Source: Camarhynchus parvulus (Eukaryota; Chordata; Aves; Passeriformes; Thraupidae). From it: a stretch of 64,000 bases of DNA. Shown here in pieces: positions 27,301-42,300 of the stretch. The stretch's first letter is position 1. Each line of letters starts with the position of its first letter. Location: positions 17,717,733 through 17,781,732 of the forward strand of contig NC_044574.1 in the NCBI RefSeq assembly GCF_901933205.1. The letters run 5' to 3'. Below the pieces are notes generated by a model that made no database searches, was not told where the DNA came from, and saw nothing but the letters and a program-made list of their open reading frames with translations. The translations under genes and the position numbers were made by a program.

Positions 27301-30300
27301 GAACAGCAAACTCGTGATACTGTGGTAAGTATGGAGCAGATGGCAAAACACAGCCAGCCAACACTCATCAGCAATTTTATCATAATGCAAAGATAAAGAA
27401 AGTGCATTAATGTTTAACCTGCCCAAACATTAATGCAGTCTGCTTCACAGTCTGCTTCCTTATCCTTTACTGCCTTATTCACAAGCCACACTGCCATGAC
27501 AGCACATGCACAAAGAAGGGGCAACACTTTAGTTCCAATTAAGCTGACTAGAAGTGGGTTTTTTGCCTTTTTCAGTCACCAGTAAAAACACACAACTCTC
27601 AAACAGCCTATCTGTATCACAAGGTTTCTTCTGGAGGATTTCTGTCTCCAGGAAAAAGAGGAGGTGTGTGTATGTGTGCACCCACATAGGAGAAAGATCA
27701 GGAATATATTTTACTGCAACACTTTGAACCGTCAACGTAATAACTCCAGTAAATTCAAACAAAAAGCATTATGGAATATTACGGTGAGGGACATGAAAAT
27801 TTTTGTAATCACTGGATTAAAAAAAAATTTTAAAATTTCACTAACATTTTTTGAAAGCAGAAACTGTTGTTATACTGAAACACTGTAACTAAATTGAGAT
27901 GGCCAAATTTTAGAAGGGCAAATCATTAAAAAGAAGGAGTCTTAATAAAGCATGGAGGCTTGAAACACTTCTCTTCCCTCCCCTTCAGTTATACTGAGCA
28001 AATGGAAATAGGTATTTTAATACCTGTGAAAATCAGATCTCACATGGCCTGTAAAGGCCACATACAGGCCTATAAAATAATTTCATAGTAAGTAAGTCTC
28101 AAAAACGGAAATAACCAATAAAACTTAGTTTCTGTGGTAGAATTTTGGGAAAAAATATCTGTTGCACATTTTACAAGGTTATGCAGTGATAGGAGGAATG
28201 ACTTTAAAATGAAAGACTGTTGATTTATATTATATGTAAGAAAGTTAGGTTTTTACAATGAGGCTGGCAAAACACAGGCACAGGTTGCCCAGAGAGGTAT
28301 TAGATGTCCAATCTCTGGAAATATTGCAGGTCGGGTTGGATGGGGCTCAGAGCAATCTTCTAGTTGAAGATGTCCATCTTTACTGCAGGGGTGTTGGACT
28401 AGATGACTTAAAAGCAAAACATTAATTTTTTTTCTAGATTTTATATTTTGATGAATGCCTACACAGCATTAGAGTTCTGTCAGTGGCATGGGGAGTATAT
28501 TGATATATAGGAGTACAAAACCAGTAACCAAGTTTTACTTACCGCTTGGCAAATACTGGCATTCCTGGTCTGAGTTATGCCTCCAATAAACACCACACAT
28601 GTCAGGAAAATATGAAAGCTCAGGTTAACTAACATATGCCAGCTTTTAACACTGATCCTGATCACACTGTTAAAAGAAACAAATTCGACAATATAAAACA
28701 CAGCTACAATACTGTTTTCAGAAACTAGCAAGATATGCTTGTGATAAATGACATATCATTTCTGTTAATGATTGTTTGACTACCACATACTTTGTAATCA
28801 AATGCAATCTTAAAATATAAAAAACACACACCTATTACCAACTTCATACATCTATTTGGGGCCTGAGTTAAAAATTTTAGGATTCAAGCTTTCACATCAA
28901 CAAAAATGTAAAAGGCTGAACAGTTTGTTAAATTCTACCATTATTATTGTATGGCCTCTTCTTTCATCATGAAGCAAAATGAAGAATTAAAGGAGAGACA
29001 TGGTTATGACAGCTAAATTATCATACTCAAGAAAGACAAAATAGCTACTTGCATAACTGTTAGTTTGCATCAACAAATTTTATAGAGAAAAAACAGTGAA
29101 AGCATATTACTAGATTATGCTCCTATAAAATAGAAAAGGTAGTCCTAAGCATGATCAAACTCATTTTCTTAGTCTGGTAATTTTGATTCCTACCTGTGAT
29201 GGTATATGTAACTGACCATGATCATCAACAGGCACATCAGCAAAACCATGGCAGTGGCATAAATTACTGGATGCAGAAGGTCAGCTGGCTGTGTATATAA
29301 CTCAGCTCCAGTCAAGTCCTGACAACAACAACAAAAAACCATTAGTCCACTATATCTATTTTTTGAGGGTGAGGCAATGACAAAGGGAACACAAGAAGTA
29401 ACAGACACCTTCCAGATGAAATGTCTTCCTTCCTTTCCCACTGGTCCCGAAACAACTCTTCAATTATTTATTTGTTATTTCTGCATTTCTTCTGCAATTA
29501 TCTGCTATTCTGGCTGACCTTTATAAATGCAGTCACAATTCTTATAGAGCAGTTCAACTTCATATATTTTTGAAGATACAGAGAGTTCAGCAGCTTATAG
29601 AAACACACCACTTTCTTAATCTTAAAATATTTCTATGTACAGATGTGCAGTAACCGTGTGTTTCAGTTGTGATTATCTTCTTTAACAGCCCAAAGAACAT
29701 CACAGACAGGAAAACGTTAAAGGATCTGTATCTGGAATGGAATAACCCCATGCACATAAAAACAGAGGCTGGGCATTGGACTGAATAGAAAACAACCTGA
29801 GTTAGTGGTAGACAAAAGCCACCCATAAGCCAGCAACGTCACCTGTAACCCAAGGCCAGGCTTTGCTGTGTGAGCACTGACACAGCAAGTGGGTGAGCTG
29901 CTCCTTCCCTTCTGCTGAGAGACCACCCTGCAGAAGTTGCAGTTTGAGGCTCCCCAGCACAAGAAAGACACTGACATACTAGATGGAGCAAGTCTAACAG
30001 ATCACCAGGATGATTAGCAGCCTGAAGCATACACTGTCTGAGACTGAAGACGTCATGTCTTTTATCTTTAAGAAGAAAAGGAAGAGGAGAGAAATCTCAT
30101 TATTATATTAAACTACCTACTGAGATAGTATAAAGAAGACCAAATCAAACTCTTTCAAACTCTTCTTGGAACTGAACCATCCACTAATGAAAGGAAACTG
30201 ACACTACCAGCAACACAGAAAATTCTGATTAGATACAGGAGAAAAATTCTGAAGTGGTCACATACTGCCCAGAGAGACTGTGTCCCTGGAGATACTCAAA

Positions 30301-33300
30301 GCCTGACTGAATGTGATCTGGAGCAGTAAGATTTGACTTTAAAAGCAGTCAAACTTTGAGCAGGTTAACTGGACCAAATGGCACCAGATGTTCCTACCAG
30401 ACTGTTATTCTATGATTACTGTTTGACCAGAATAGATAGTTGATAACGCTAAGAGAACTCAACAGCTCTATAGCATCAATAAATTTTCTGAATCCACCCA
30501 GATTTTCATTTACTCAGAAGAAGCAATAATTCTGTTTGAAAGAAGTTAAAATTTACTAGAGTTCCAGGAGTGGGGAGGGGACAGAGACATGACACAACAA
30601 CTCAAAAGAAACTGTAGTCCCCAGCACAAAATACAGTAAATTTACTTAACTATGATTATTAAAAAAGATCTATTTAACGTAATTTTTTGGAATGGACAGG
30701 ATACAGAAAAGTCTCTCCCTTATGATTCTGAATAAGTTACTCTTAAACTTCTGGAGTTGGCAAAGTTCAAAAGTGTCCTGAGGAAAAGGAGAAAAAACTT
30801 AGCATTAAGAAAGACCAGTAAAAGACTGGGAAGAAGTTTCAGTCAGTTTTGAGAAAAGCAGTGATATTTTTAAGCCTAAATTCAGTAATCTGATTTCATG
30901 GACAGGAAGAGTTTTTGAATTGAAGCATACAATAAATTAGTGTCAAAAGTCTCTTCACCATACCTTCAATTGTTCTTTCATCAGAATATAAATTTGTTAT
31001 TCCTAACTAACTCAACAACCTCATTTCAAACTAATTTAATCAAGTTGTCACTTTGATTCTTATCTATTTGGTTTTCTTTGGCACCTGGCAAAGGATCATA
31101 AGAATTTATGCCTCAGGCAGCCAGTGTCATCTGATTTCAACACTACCCATGGCCTGGTTGTTATGCAGCTGGGGATCCCTGAGAACTCACTGCTGTTACA
31201 AGCATGAGCAAATGTTTAGTTACACCTGGCCCATGAATACCAGGCAACACAAACTATAGGGCAATTCTGCTTGCTGCTTCCAGACTGGTTTCAGGTATGT
31301 ATTGGTGTGAATTTCAAGAATGAGAGCTACAAAATCCCAAGATTTACAATAATCTTCTACAACATGTGAGGAAACGTGCCTAGATAGCTGAAGCCTTGAC
31401 CCAATAACCAATGGAATAAATCAATGGAATTCTTTATCCATTGCACTGACATTTTTCATCTAGCAAAAAGAGTAAGGGGAGCAAATAATGTTATTTCTGA
31501 GCTAAACTGCTCCTAAATAATTACTGAGTAAAAAAACAATAACAGTAATAGTAGAGACGGCATTAAGAATACTGGGGAGTTTATAGTTAATTAGCAGAAC
31601 TTTTGTTTCTTCTCAAGCACTATTGCTGGGTTTTTTCTTCTGTTCAGTCTGTAATAATGAGTTTTCAGCTGAGCCTTCTGCTTATCTCTTCTATTATTAA
31701 ACAGTGGTGAATATAATCTCCAAATAAATACAAAGTTTTACAACTGCATCTTCCTAAATCACTAGATCAGAAAATCAGGCAATCAGTGACGTGTTTCCTT
31801 ATCAGAGGACTTCATGTTATGTTCTGAAATGTATGAAGAGGGTCAGTACACTACAAATTCCTTTCTTCTAACATATAAGTACTAAAGTAAAGTAGATTAA
31901 AATAGAGTGAAATAGCTCTGGTTAAGTCATTCACCATCCAAGCCAGGATGATGAACCACCATGTTCAGGTCCCTCCTGGCTCTGCTGTTTCACACATTTG
32001 ATGTTAATGACAACTGCTGGATTAAAGAGCAAACTGAACCCAAAAGAACTTCCTCTGAGCCTGAGACCAGAACCCAGACTTATACAACATGATGGGAGTT
32101 TAGAAATGAAATAGGCTATTATGGCTTTTTTGGTTAATATATGGATAGGCATTATGAAAAGCTTTTTTAGCAGCACAGAGACATCCAGAGTTTCTGCAGT
32201 GTGTAATCCATGTGCAAAGAACATCTGTCAGATGAGTGTTATTCTGGGCCCCTCCTCCCCAGTCTCCACAGCCTAACATTTTGGTAAGTGGCTTAATATT
32301 TAAAGAATACCAGTTTTGAGCAAGTACACAACAAGAGCTACTGAGAGAAAAGGAAGAAAGCTGCCCCTTTCTCTAACTTGATTTCTGATTGTCAACAGTT
32401 TCCTCTACAATGCACAAGAGGATACAATTCATACCATCTTACCATGTGTTAATTCAGAACTAGTCTTTATAGAAGCAATTGAGCATGCTTTTCATTTTTC
32501 TTCCTCCAGGTGACAGAAATGTGATCAATTAAAAGCATAATCTCTCTTTACGTGCATATTATACATAAAAATGAATTTTATTTCTGTTTTAACAAAGGCT
32601 GCTAAATTTTAGGACATTATTATATATTTTAAAAATAGGAAGGGAAAAAGGAACACTACTTGTAAAAGTTTACTTGATTGCAGAAGTTTAAAGTAATTTA
32701 AAACACTACCCTCAAAGGTAAATTGAAAAGTTGCTCTCTGAGCTCTTTTAAAAAACTTGGCATGTAAATCAATTTTATATAAGTTTAGCCAGGTAATTAC
32801 CATTTAATTCTCTTCAGAGGAAGATTTTTGAAAATCTGAGTTGCTAAAGAAAAATATCAACTTCTCATCCACTAATCATCATAAGAGAGTGCTTTTTCTT
32901 CCATGTATGATTACATAAAAATATATATTTAATTCCACATGGAACACATTAACTGGCACAAAACCCACGCCAAATTTACATTTAACAGTATTTCCTAAAT
33001 CTTGTGATATTTCACTGAGCTTACTACCAGTCCATCTTCTTTATGTACCACATTTTATAATTTAGCATCTGTAGGGATTACTGACGAGCAGGGTAGCAGT
33101 CACCATCTATAAAAAGGGAAGTTTCCCAGGCCAGACTATAAAATTAAGAATTCTGAGAACAGACAAAGAAGAAATTCAGCTTCCCAAGAGAGGGGAGCAC
33201 TAAAAGAAAGTGTCTCTTCATCATGCTTCAGAAGTGGTTAACCCTTTTATTGATACCAATATGCTTAGACTAGATTTTGGATACTATTTTTCAGCAGTAT

Positions 33301-36300
33301 TTAAAAAATATTTTTCATAGTTACTAAGTGTTTTGATCTTTCTTCCATTTCTACTGATGTCTTCTGGTAACAGACCTACATACAAATGAACTAACAGTTT
33401 GGGGTGAAATCATTGTCTTTGGTTATGGATCACAGAAAAAATACCTGAGAAACACTCCTGGTCAACTGACAAAGTCAACAAATCTAACACAGAGAAGGTA
33501 GTTTAAAAAAAGAGCAGTAACAGTTGAAGATAGCCTGTCATTCATAGACCAAAGTTCATGAAAGTTCCCGAATTTGATTAAGTAACTCATTAAAATGTCT
33601 ATAATATAATACTTTGCATATGAAAATTCCTTTTTTCCTAGCATATCCAGTTGTTCATTAATTATTTATTACCCAATTAATTATACTTGATAGAGTTCTG
33701 CTTAAACCTCATCTAACCTCAACGTTTACATCAACAAAAGCAAAAACTAAAGATGTATTTATTATGTCTAGTTTTACGTGAAATGGAGCGTGGGAATGCT
33801 CGTTTTCCTTAACGCAAGAAAAAAACAAACAGAATTGTATCTTGAAACATTTTTAAGTTCCAGAAAGAAATTAAATTCCCAAGCGTCATACCATTAAAAC
33901 AGCATAGTTGCTGAGGGAGTAGCACTGAATGGTGGTAATATTTTCATCAGACAGAAGGATGCGACAGCCATCAGATTTCCATCCCCCTTGTCCGTTCAGG
34001 AGATCGAAGTCCCACTGAGCAGCGACAGCATCTGCTCCATGTGCAATGCGCCGCAGCGTCACGTTGATAGGAACATGGGGACTGGCTACGTTTAATCCAT
34101 CTGTTACAAAGAAAATGCATTTGCACATACATTTCTCAGCATGTAACACATTAGATGCTAAAACTTTCTACTGGATACACACTATTCAAAATAAGGGAGT
34201 CAAAACTGTTTACTAAAGATCATAAAAAAGTAATAATAAAAACAAACCTATCTTGGTAAGAATAACTGGAGTCACAACTGTACGACGTTTCCCATCGTCA
34301 GCCAGGTTTGTTGAATTTCCTGTTGCTGGGAAAAGCTTTCCATTGCGAAATGCAATAAGCTGAAGCTTGCAGACAGATTCATCTGCTGGTCTGATTTCTC
34401 TTTTTTGTTTTTGGGTGAAAAGGGAAGCTGGCAACTGGATGGAGGCCTCTACAACTGTGTTCTAGAAACAAACAGATTTTTAAAGTTCAAAAGAGAAAAT
34501 TATGTTCTTTACAGAGATTAAATCAGCAACTCCTCTATATGTACAGAGTCAGAGATGAATGCATTTAGCAGACTATGCATTGTGATCAACCTCTTTGACA
34601 GTGTTTTCAAGTAATCCAGGATAAAATAGCTTAATCAAGTTATTAAACCTTAAAACATTTTTTAAAAGAAAAAAGTTAAGATTCTGCAGTTACCTTATGG
34701 CAACTGTTACAGAGACTAAAGTTAAAGTTGGTATCAGTAAAGTATTATCAGAGTTTTTCGAGACTAGACTATTAGCAACTAGAAGCAGCAACCAACACAA
34801 CCAGAGAGAAATGCTGTAATTGTGCACTAGTACCATTCAAAACAAAATGCTGTATACAACAGGGTAGTTTTACTTGTCTATAAATGATACTTGACTGAGA
34901 AGCATGCTTATGATTTCACAGAATTGCACAAGCATAAATTGTAATATACATCCTGCAGTGACATTCAAGCAAATTAAGTGCTTAAAACAAACTGGTAAGT
35001 TGAGGAATATAACTAAGAAAAATACTTTTATGGAATATGAGGAAGTGTTTCCATTTTATACATATCCATATAGAGATGTAATACATATAGGTGAGTGTGT
35101 GTGTGTATATGCAGATGCACACACAAAACTATCAGGTCCATCTTCTACTTCATGCTTAATTACAGTATTACTCTGAGCAGAATATTTCACAATTTTAAGG
35201 ACACTGCTAATATCTGATTTAATATGTAATTAAGGTGAAAGTACAGAAAAATAAAGATGTATTATTACAAACTAGGAAGCGTCTCAATTTCCATACTTAT
35301 GAAAAAGTCAGAAAGGATCTTTCAACTTATGAAGTTACAATGAAGAAAACCACACCTACTTATTAAAATCTGTGTCCATTAAAACAACTATTTTATAATC
35401 AAGCTTTATTATCCTTTATCCCTTTAATTCTTCTCACAGTCATTTCGGATTACACAAAAATGCTAATTTAAACTTAGAAATTAGTAACAATAAACTTGCT
35501 TGCCAAATTAGTAATATATATTATTACAAAGTGAGTAGGGAAACAAAGAGCATCTCACCTTTAAAGCCAGGCTTGACAGTGTATTTGAAACATTGCACTT
35601 AAAGCTTAGTTGTTTATCTAGATTTCCATCTGGGTCTCTTCTCCCATAATCACTCAGTCCTGTACGGTCTGATGTAGCCACTTTCTGAAATACGGTGCAA
35701 GTCATCCCAGTGAAACCAGCAGCCTTTATTACATAGGCCTCAAGAGCAATATTTGGAGAATACTGTAACAACAAAAATCAAACATGAAATGATTTTACAC
35801 ACCACAGACAGGATAATAAATAATCTAAAAGGGATTCTCTGTCTTCACAGAAAAACACATCCAGAAAACCATCTCAGTTTATCTGGTAGGTATAAATCTT
35901 TTCAGAGTATTGCTCTACTCCCTTCAGAAATAGTAGGCATTTCAGATAATGCCAGTCTTTATTAAGAAAAATAAAAAGCTATTCAAATTCAAGAGTGAGC
36001 AAAACCTCCTCTAAATAAATCAATAAATTCATGCTTACAGTAGAATAAACTTGAGCTCCATTTGCAAGCCGATACATAGCAATTTTCTGTAGACACTGTA
36101 CAATTCTGGTGCAAGCCTTGGCTTCCCTTTGTGCCATCCACAGAACACGTTCATCAGCCAACATAATATTACTTGCTATGTCCACCATGACGTCGCCAAG
36201 CTAACATGGAAGAGAAGTAAGACTCTTTTATAGGTATGAAAGCATTCAGCAGGTAGGGTCATTAGCAGAAAATACAAAGTGAGTTGGCAGCACAAAGAGC

Positions 36301-39300
36301 ACAAAGAAAATGGTTGCTCCTATTTCAATCACTTCATCACATTGAGATACTGAAAAACGTTGACTTGGACACTTACTCCCACTGAAGAAAAATGTAGTGC
36401 CACTAGAATGTGTCTGTTTATATAGTACTCAGCAAAAACCCACGACAAATATATTTTATTAAAAGGAAATGGTGCAATACTCCACCTTCTACTGTACTAA
36501 TTGCTTAAGAGGACCATTTACAATCAACTTGGAAGCCAAAACTATAAATCAACTATAATACAGTTTGCATGTATGATAGAAGATAATAGGAAAAGAGTAA
36601 AACAGGCAAAAATTAGCATACATCCCTTCTGTTTTGCTTCCTTTTAGTAAGTAAAACTTCTTTTTATTACTTTGTTTGCCTTCATATTTGCATGACCTGT
36701 TTTAGGTCACAGGTTTACATCAGAGAGACAGCAAATATCCATAAGTACCAGCGCTGCTTTCAAACCATCAATTACATTGTTTTAAGTCCACAGTCCTCAC
36801 CCTGCCTTCTGTATGAAAAACAAATACCAACTATAAAGGGAACTTATTTAGGCCACTACCAAAAATAATGAGCACATTTAAGGAGCAGTGACAAATACTG
36901 GACCAAAAGTAAAGATGAGTATAATTTTTAGCTAAATTGACCAAAATGCAATTGACAGTGCCTAAATTTAAGGACTAGAATTCTCAGCTTGAAGAGACAA
37001 AGGGTAGGGTGAGGAAAGTATCTCCTTTACTATGCTGGCTTCCCAATTTTTTTTCAGAATATTACTAATCAGGAGAGAACACAGTAATTTCAGTAATTTG
37101 CTGTCCTCTTTAAAAATCTTTAAATATAAAGACAAGAATAGGAATGAAAAAATATTTGTTATTTTGAGAACTGGCTCTCTGAAGAACATAATTTTCAATC
37201 AGTAAAAATTCTTGTACAACACAGAGCCTTAAGTAGCATTTGCAGACTGTAGTCCTTTCATTAAATCTTCAACAACAAAGTTAAATTAACTGAATGTGTT
37301 TATGATGACTTATTACTGCTTGAGAAATGGTAACAAGTTTTACACATCAACACACAGTGATTTTAGAATAAACCAGCACAATTCGCAGAATTAAAGTTGC
37401 TTCATGCTTTTAAAATATATTACACATTATTCTTTCTCCTACTTATCGAGGTATGAACAAGTTTTTCCAGCTGTATTCTAAATTAAGACAATCTGCTAAG
37501 AACTTTCTGAACAACTGTGTTGTTGCTTCTGATATGAAAGAGCTAATAAATTGTAATTTATTGTACTAATCTTTCAAACAGCCCCTTTAGCACAAACTAG
37601 GGAATGAATAAGAAGATGGTGTAAGTGAATCAATATGAATAATAGGGTCAAGAACAAGTTCATGGAATAACAACCTGAAAAGAAATCAAGCCTTATTAAT
37701 AGCTACTAAAATTTTTACATGAAATTGTACTCATGTTCTTTAAATATAACAGCAAATCACAGGCTGGCTTCAAAACAAATCCACTGAGAAAAAAACCCAT
37801 TGTCTAAGATGAAAATCCACTAAGGAGTTCTGCAAAGGATGTAGAACCAGCATTTATGGTTTGCTGGGGGCTGGACAGGGAAAATTTGGCTTTTTTTTTA
37901 TGCACGAGTTTAAACTCGAGGCATTGTGGTCTCCAACTTCCCAACATGCACTGTACAGTGAGATCAATATAACCTCTGTTCAGCAGTGAAACAGAGAGTT
38001 TCTACCCACTGGTGGGACTATTCAACTGGCATTTTTCTCCCCAAAAATGAGCGTTCTCTAAGATTTTGTTTTAATGTCTTATGTTATATCCTGCAAGACA
38101 GAGGAGTACTGAAAACCTTAGAGATTTGGCTCAATATTGAATAAAGACAGTCTATCACAGTGGAAGGGGAGAAGATAAGTCTTGTTTTATTCATTATTGA
38201 GAGGATCTCTGAGGCTTTCATTATTTGTGTTTTTAGATAAGAACATACCAATGAAAACCTGTGTGACCCACTCCATATTAAATAAAAACAGACTTACTGT
38301 ACCTATCTCCCTGCTCCAATGCTGACCAGAGGTGTTACTCACATTACAGGTCCAGTGAATGCTGGATCATCTCAGCGCGAATGCAAAGTCTGTGACCATG
38401 GGTCAGCAACTTCAGGGACCTACTAAACAAACAAAAACATGGAATAGAATCTGACAATCCACTAACTCAGTGCCTGCATCTAGTGTTGGGAAGATTTCAC
38501 TGCTCAGAATACTTAAGGACAAACACTTTAGTTATCTTTACAGTGATGGCAAATTATCCAGTTACCTCTTTATATTTTTCAGCAAATCTTCCAAATTTCT
38601 CTATCATTTCAGCCACAAAAATAACATCCATTTTATCAGAAAAATTTGCTGCTTCAACTGTGTAAGCCAAGAGCTGTCTTGCTGTTGCCACTGCATTAGT
38701 GAGGTTGAGCGGCATCTAAATAGAGAACAAACATGAGCATTTGAGAAATAGCAAGATAGAGACAACACTTCACCAATTAATAAATAAGCATTGATCCAAA
38801 GAGGAGAGCAATTCCAAGAGGGCTCACAGTATTTTGAGTAGCTAAGGACCACCACCTTATCTGTAAGCAACAACATTTCCTACAAGCCAGAGAGCTACTG
38901 TTTGTACTGGCAGCCAGCAACTGGGTTTTGTGCTGTTCCCCTAGAAGAGAGAGAGGTATTACACCAAAAAAAGGAGAAAAATCTCCCAAAACAGTATTGT
39001 CAACTGCTTATTTTCATTTTGACCAAAGCCAAGGCATGACAACACAAAGCTCTTTAAATATAGCAAGAGAAGCCAAAACCAATTCAAACACACCACTGCC
39101 ACAGCATTCACTCTCAATTCTGTAATTATAGGAAACATTTGGAATGCATACACACACAAAAAAACAAGACAGATCTCACTATGACAAAGGTCATGATTTC
39201 ACTCCTGAAACAAACCCCATGCTGGAAAATTCTTCACTAAATAGTACACAACATCCACACGTCTGAGCCAGCAGGAACCAAAAGTGGGAAATTTTACATA

Positions 39301-42300
39301 GTATACTGGAAAGCTGTGCTAATGTTATCAGCTCATGTTCAGATGCTGTTTATCCATGATAATCCAAACTACAGAGGCTCTCTCTCTGGTTTTTGGTGTG
39401 GAGATATCTAATCTGCCCTACTGAATTTGAAAAGTGCCACCTAAGCACAACTACATATTTGTCCTTGCCAGTCTTAGCACTTGTACATAAATTCCAGTGT
39501 GAGTAATGGAAGTTGGGTTTTTTTTGTCAATATGCTGAAAGTTATGTATTTAAAGTCCAAATAAAGTTCAAAGTCATAACACATACTGAACAAAGTCAAC
39601 TTTTAAATTCAGACACTCTTTATGATTTCTTTGAACCTCTTCTTTAATCATGAATTCCTTGTCACCTAAAACTACTTGTTCAATACACAAACAAGAACAG
39701 CAGAATACGAATGCTCTTGTAGAATGTTATAAAGGTTTCATTTTATTTTACTTGTGAACCTTTATTTGATTTCAAATGTTTGGCAAAGTTCTGATATTCA
39801 AAACAGCTCAACTACCTTTGTTCAAAGGCTATAAACATGCTTGTAATATGATTACATTTAACATTAGTCTCAGAGACAAGAAACTTCATGCAGAATACTG
39901 CTAAAAATTCCAGTCCTACTACACATAAAAAGAAGGCAACTTTCGTAAGTAAAAACAACTCCCAAACCCAAAACATTCCTCTTCTCCCTTTAAAAAAGTT
40001 CAGCATGGAATACCTGTGTACATTTATTTTTGAGTAGAAAATAGGAAGTTATCTATTTCACACATGAAAATTATTCTTCTGCTTTTCTGAAGGTACCAGT
40101 CTGATGCTTACACTTTAAACTTCCTAACACAAAGCTGGCAACATTCTTCCACAACCTGAAAACTGTTGGCTAACCAAAAGCAGTTATAACAACCTTAAGT
40201 TATCTATGGTCTTGGGGATCTGGGCTATGGTAAATAGGCAGGAATGGCATTGAGTTGTCACAGACCTTGCAGAAAAATGTGAATTCCCTGGTGAGAAAAA
40301 AGCAAACCAGGAGCATTGAAGCTCTATTTAAACTAACACTAAACCTGTGTCCCAGAAAAGGACAAAGTGATCCCCAGCATCATCTCTCTCTTGTTAATCA
40401 GTCAAAAAGAAAGAACATTTGAGCCCTCAAACCTGTTGACATATGACCAAGCCATGGCATGCACCTCTAGTGCTAGGAATATAAAGCAGTAAAGCAAATA
40501 GTTATGTCAACCTTTAAGTTTTTCTTGGGCCAGAACAGGCATTGCCTTTTTTTTTCCTTCTCATCCCTGCCATCTTTGTTGGCCAGCGCTCAGGGGTCCT
40601 CAGGGAACCAGAGAAGGAGAACAGAAAGCTGTGTCAGCATTATTAAGTACCTGAACACAGAGGGAGCAAGTCAGCCCATCTTACACAATAGGCAGTACAA
40701 ATCTTTTGCCTCAAATTGGAGTTAGCCCAATCAACTGGACATCAAGATGTCACTGTGTGCATAAATCTAAGGCATCTTAAAGGGGAAAATACCAGTTTAG
40801 ATCTGATTGTCCTGGTTGGGGGCTGAGGTGCTTCAGATAGGTAGTGTGAAGTTTTCCCTAATAGAATGTGAGATGAATTGGAACACTCCAAACCCACACA
40901 ACATGTAGAAACCCTACCCTGGAGTCAGACAAGCACCACGGCCCCATGTTAAACTTAAGTGGTGCTACCAACATCATAATCCAGTGACCAAGCATTATTA
41001 ATAAAAAACAAACAAAAAACCAACCACCAAACTCCATAACACCACACCAAAATCAATCTCCTATTTCCATGGTTTCACCTGTTGCATCCATACTAGTGAT
41101 CTGACTGCACAAGTTGGAAAACAAGCTTAAACTGGAAGCTCAAAGCTTTATGGAGTAATTTCCAACACAGCACCTATACAGACAAGGATGGGTACACTGC
41201 TGCAGAACAGGATTTGTGGAAGAGTGCATTAACTACATAAACCTCAAAAGGAACTTGTAGCTGAAAAGTTTTGTTTCATAGCTACAATTTAAATTCTAGA
41301 ATGCTCTCTTGAACCCTGGTAGAGTGCTACCAGATAAAGAAGCCTAGTTAATACTCACTACTTTCACTAGTTAAGCCTTATCAATCACACCAAACCCAAG
41401 GTTTACAGCAACAAAGGCAGAGCAGAGTTTGACTACTCTCTACTACTATAATGAAAAGAGTTGTTCTCATTACAGATTAAGCCTGCCTTGTTTCTTTATA
41501 GCATATGGGCAGAACAGGGCATCCATGACAAACAATCATGACAAGCCATTCTCTTATGCTTTAGATAAGTACAAAGAATCTTCCTTGCACTTTCAATCTA
41601 GGGGCACGCAAAACAGGTACTAAACCAAGCTTTTAACCTAAACCTACAAGTTTCAGTATTGTACTCAGAGGCATGTGTCCACCATAACCTATCTAGACCA
41701 CCAGTATTTCCAGCTTGGAGAAGATAAAGGGTCTTCTGAGTTTTTATTTTCATTAATTAGATTTTCATAATTTGGTTTTACAGAAATGCACAAATTACCT
41801 GATTGAACATATAAAGAACTCGAGTCACATCATTTGCATACTGGCACCTGGAGTAGTCCTCGTCTGCCCAGTACCCTCCCCTGTCACATCTGCGCCAGGC
41901 TCTTCTCTCATCTTGGGAATTGCCAGGATATATCCCACTGCCAGCAGAATACCGTGTACACAGCAGGTATGCTGTGATGCCTGCCAACGTTCTGGGCCAC
42001 CTGGGGAGTCAAAAGGGAAAAAAAACCCTCACATTTAGACAAATTTACATGACAAGCAAATAAAAGGATTAAGCACTACAATATGAAATAAAGAGACACT
42101 CAAAACTAAAACTATTTAAAGGGCCACCTTGGCTCATCTTCAGCATTTTCAAGCTGTTCATATTTCTGTCTATTAACAAAATGAGTTCTAATGTTAGCAT
42201 GCTTTTTTGAATTCTTTCATGAGGTTTCAGGTGGAGAGAAGAAGGTGCTTATAAAACAACTAAAAATAGTTTACAATTTTTTGATAAAAAACCTTGCCAA

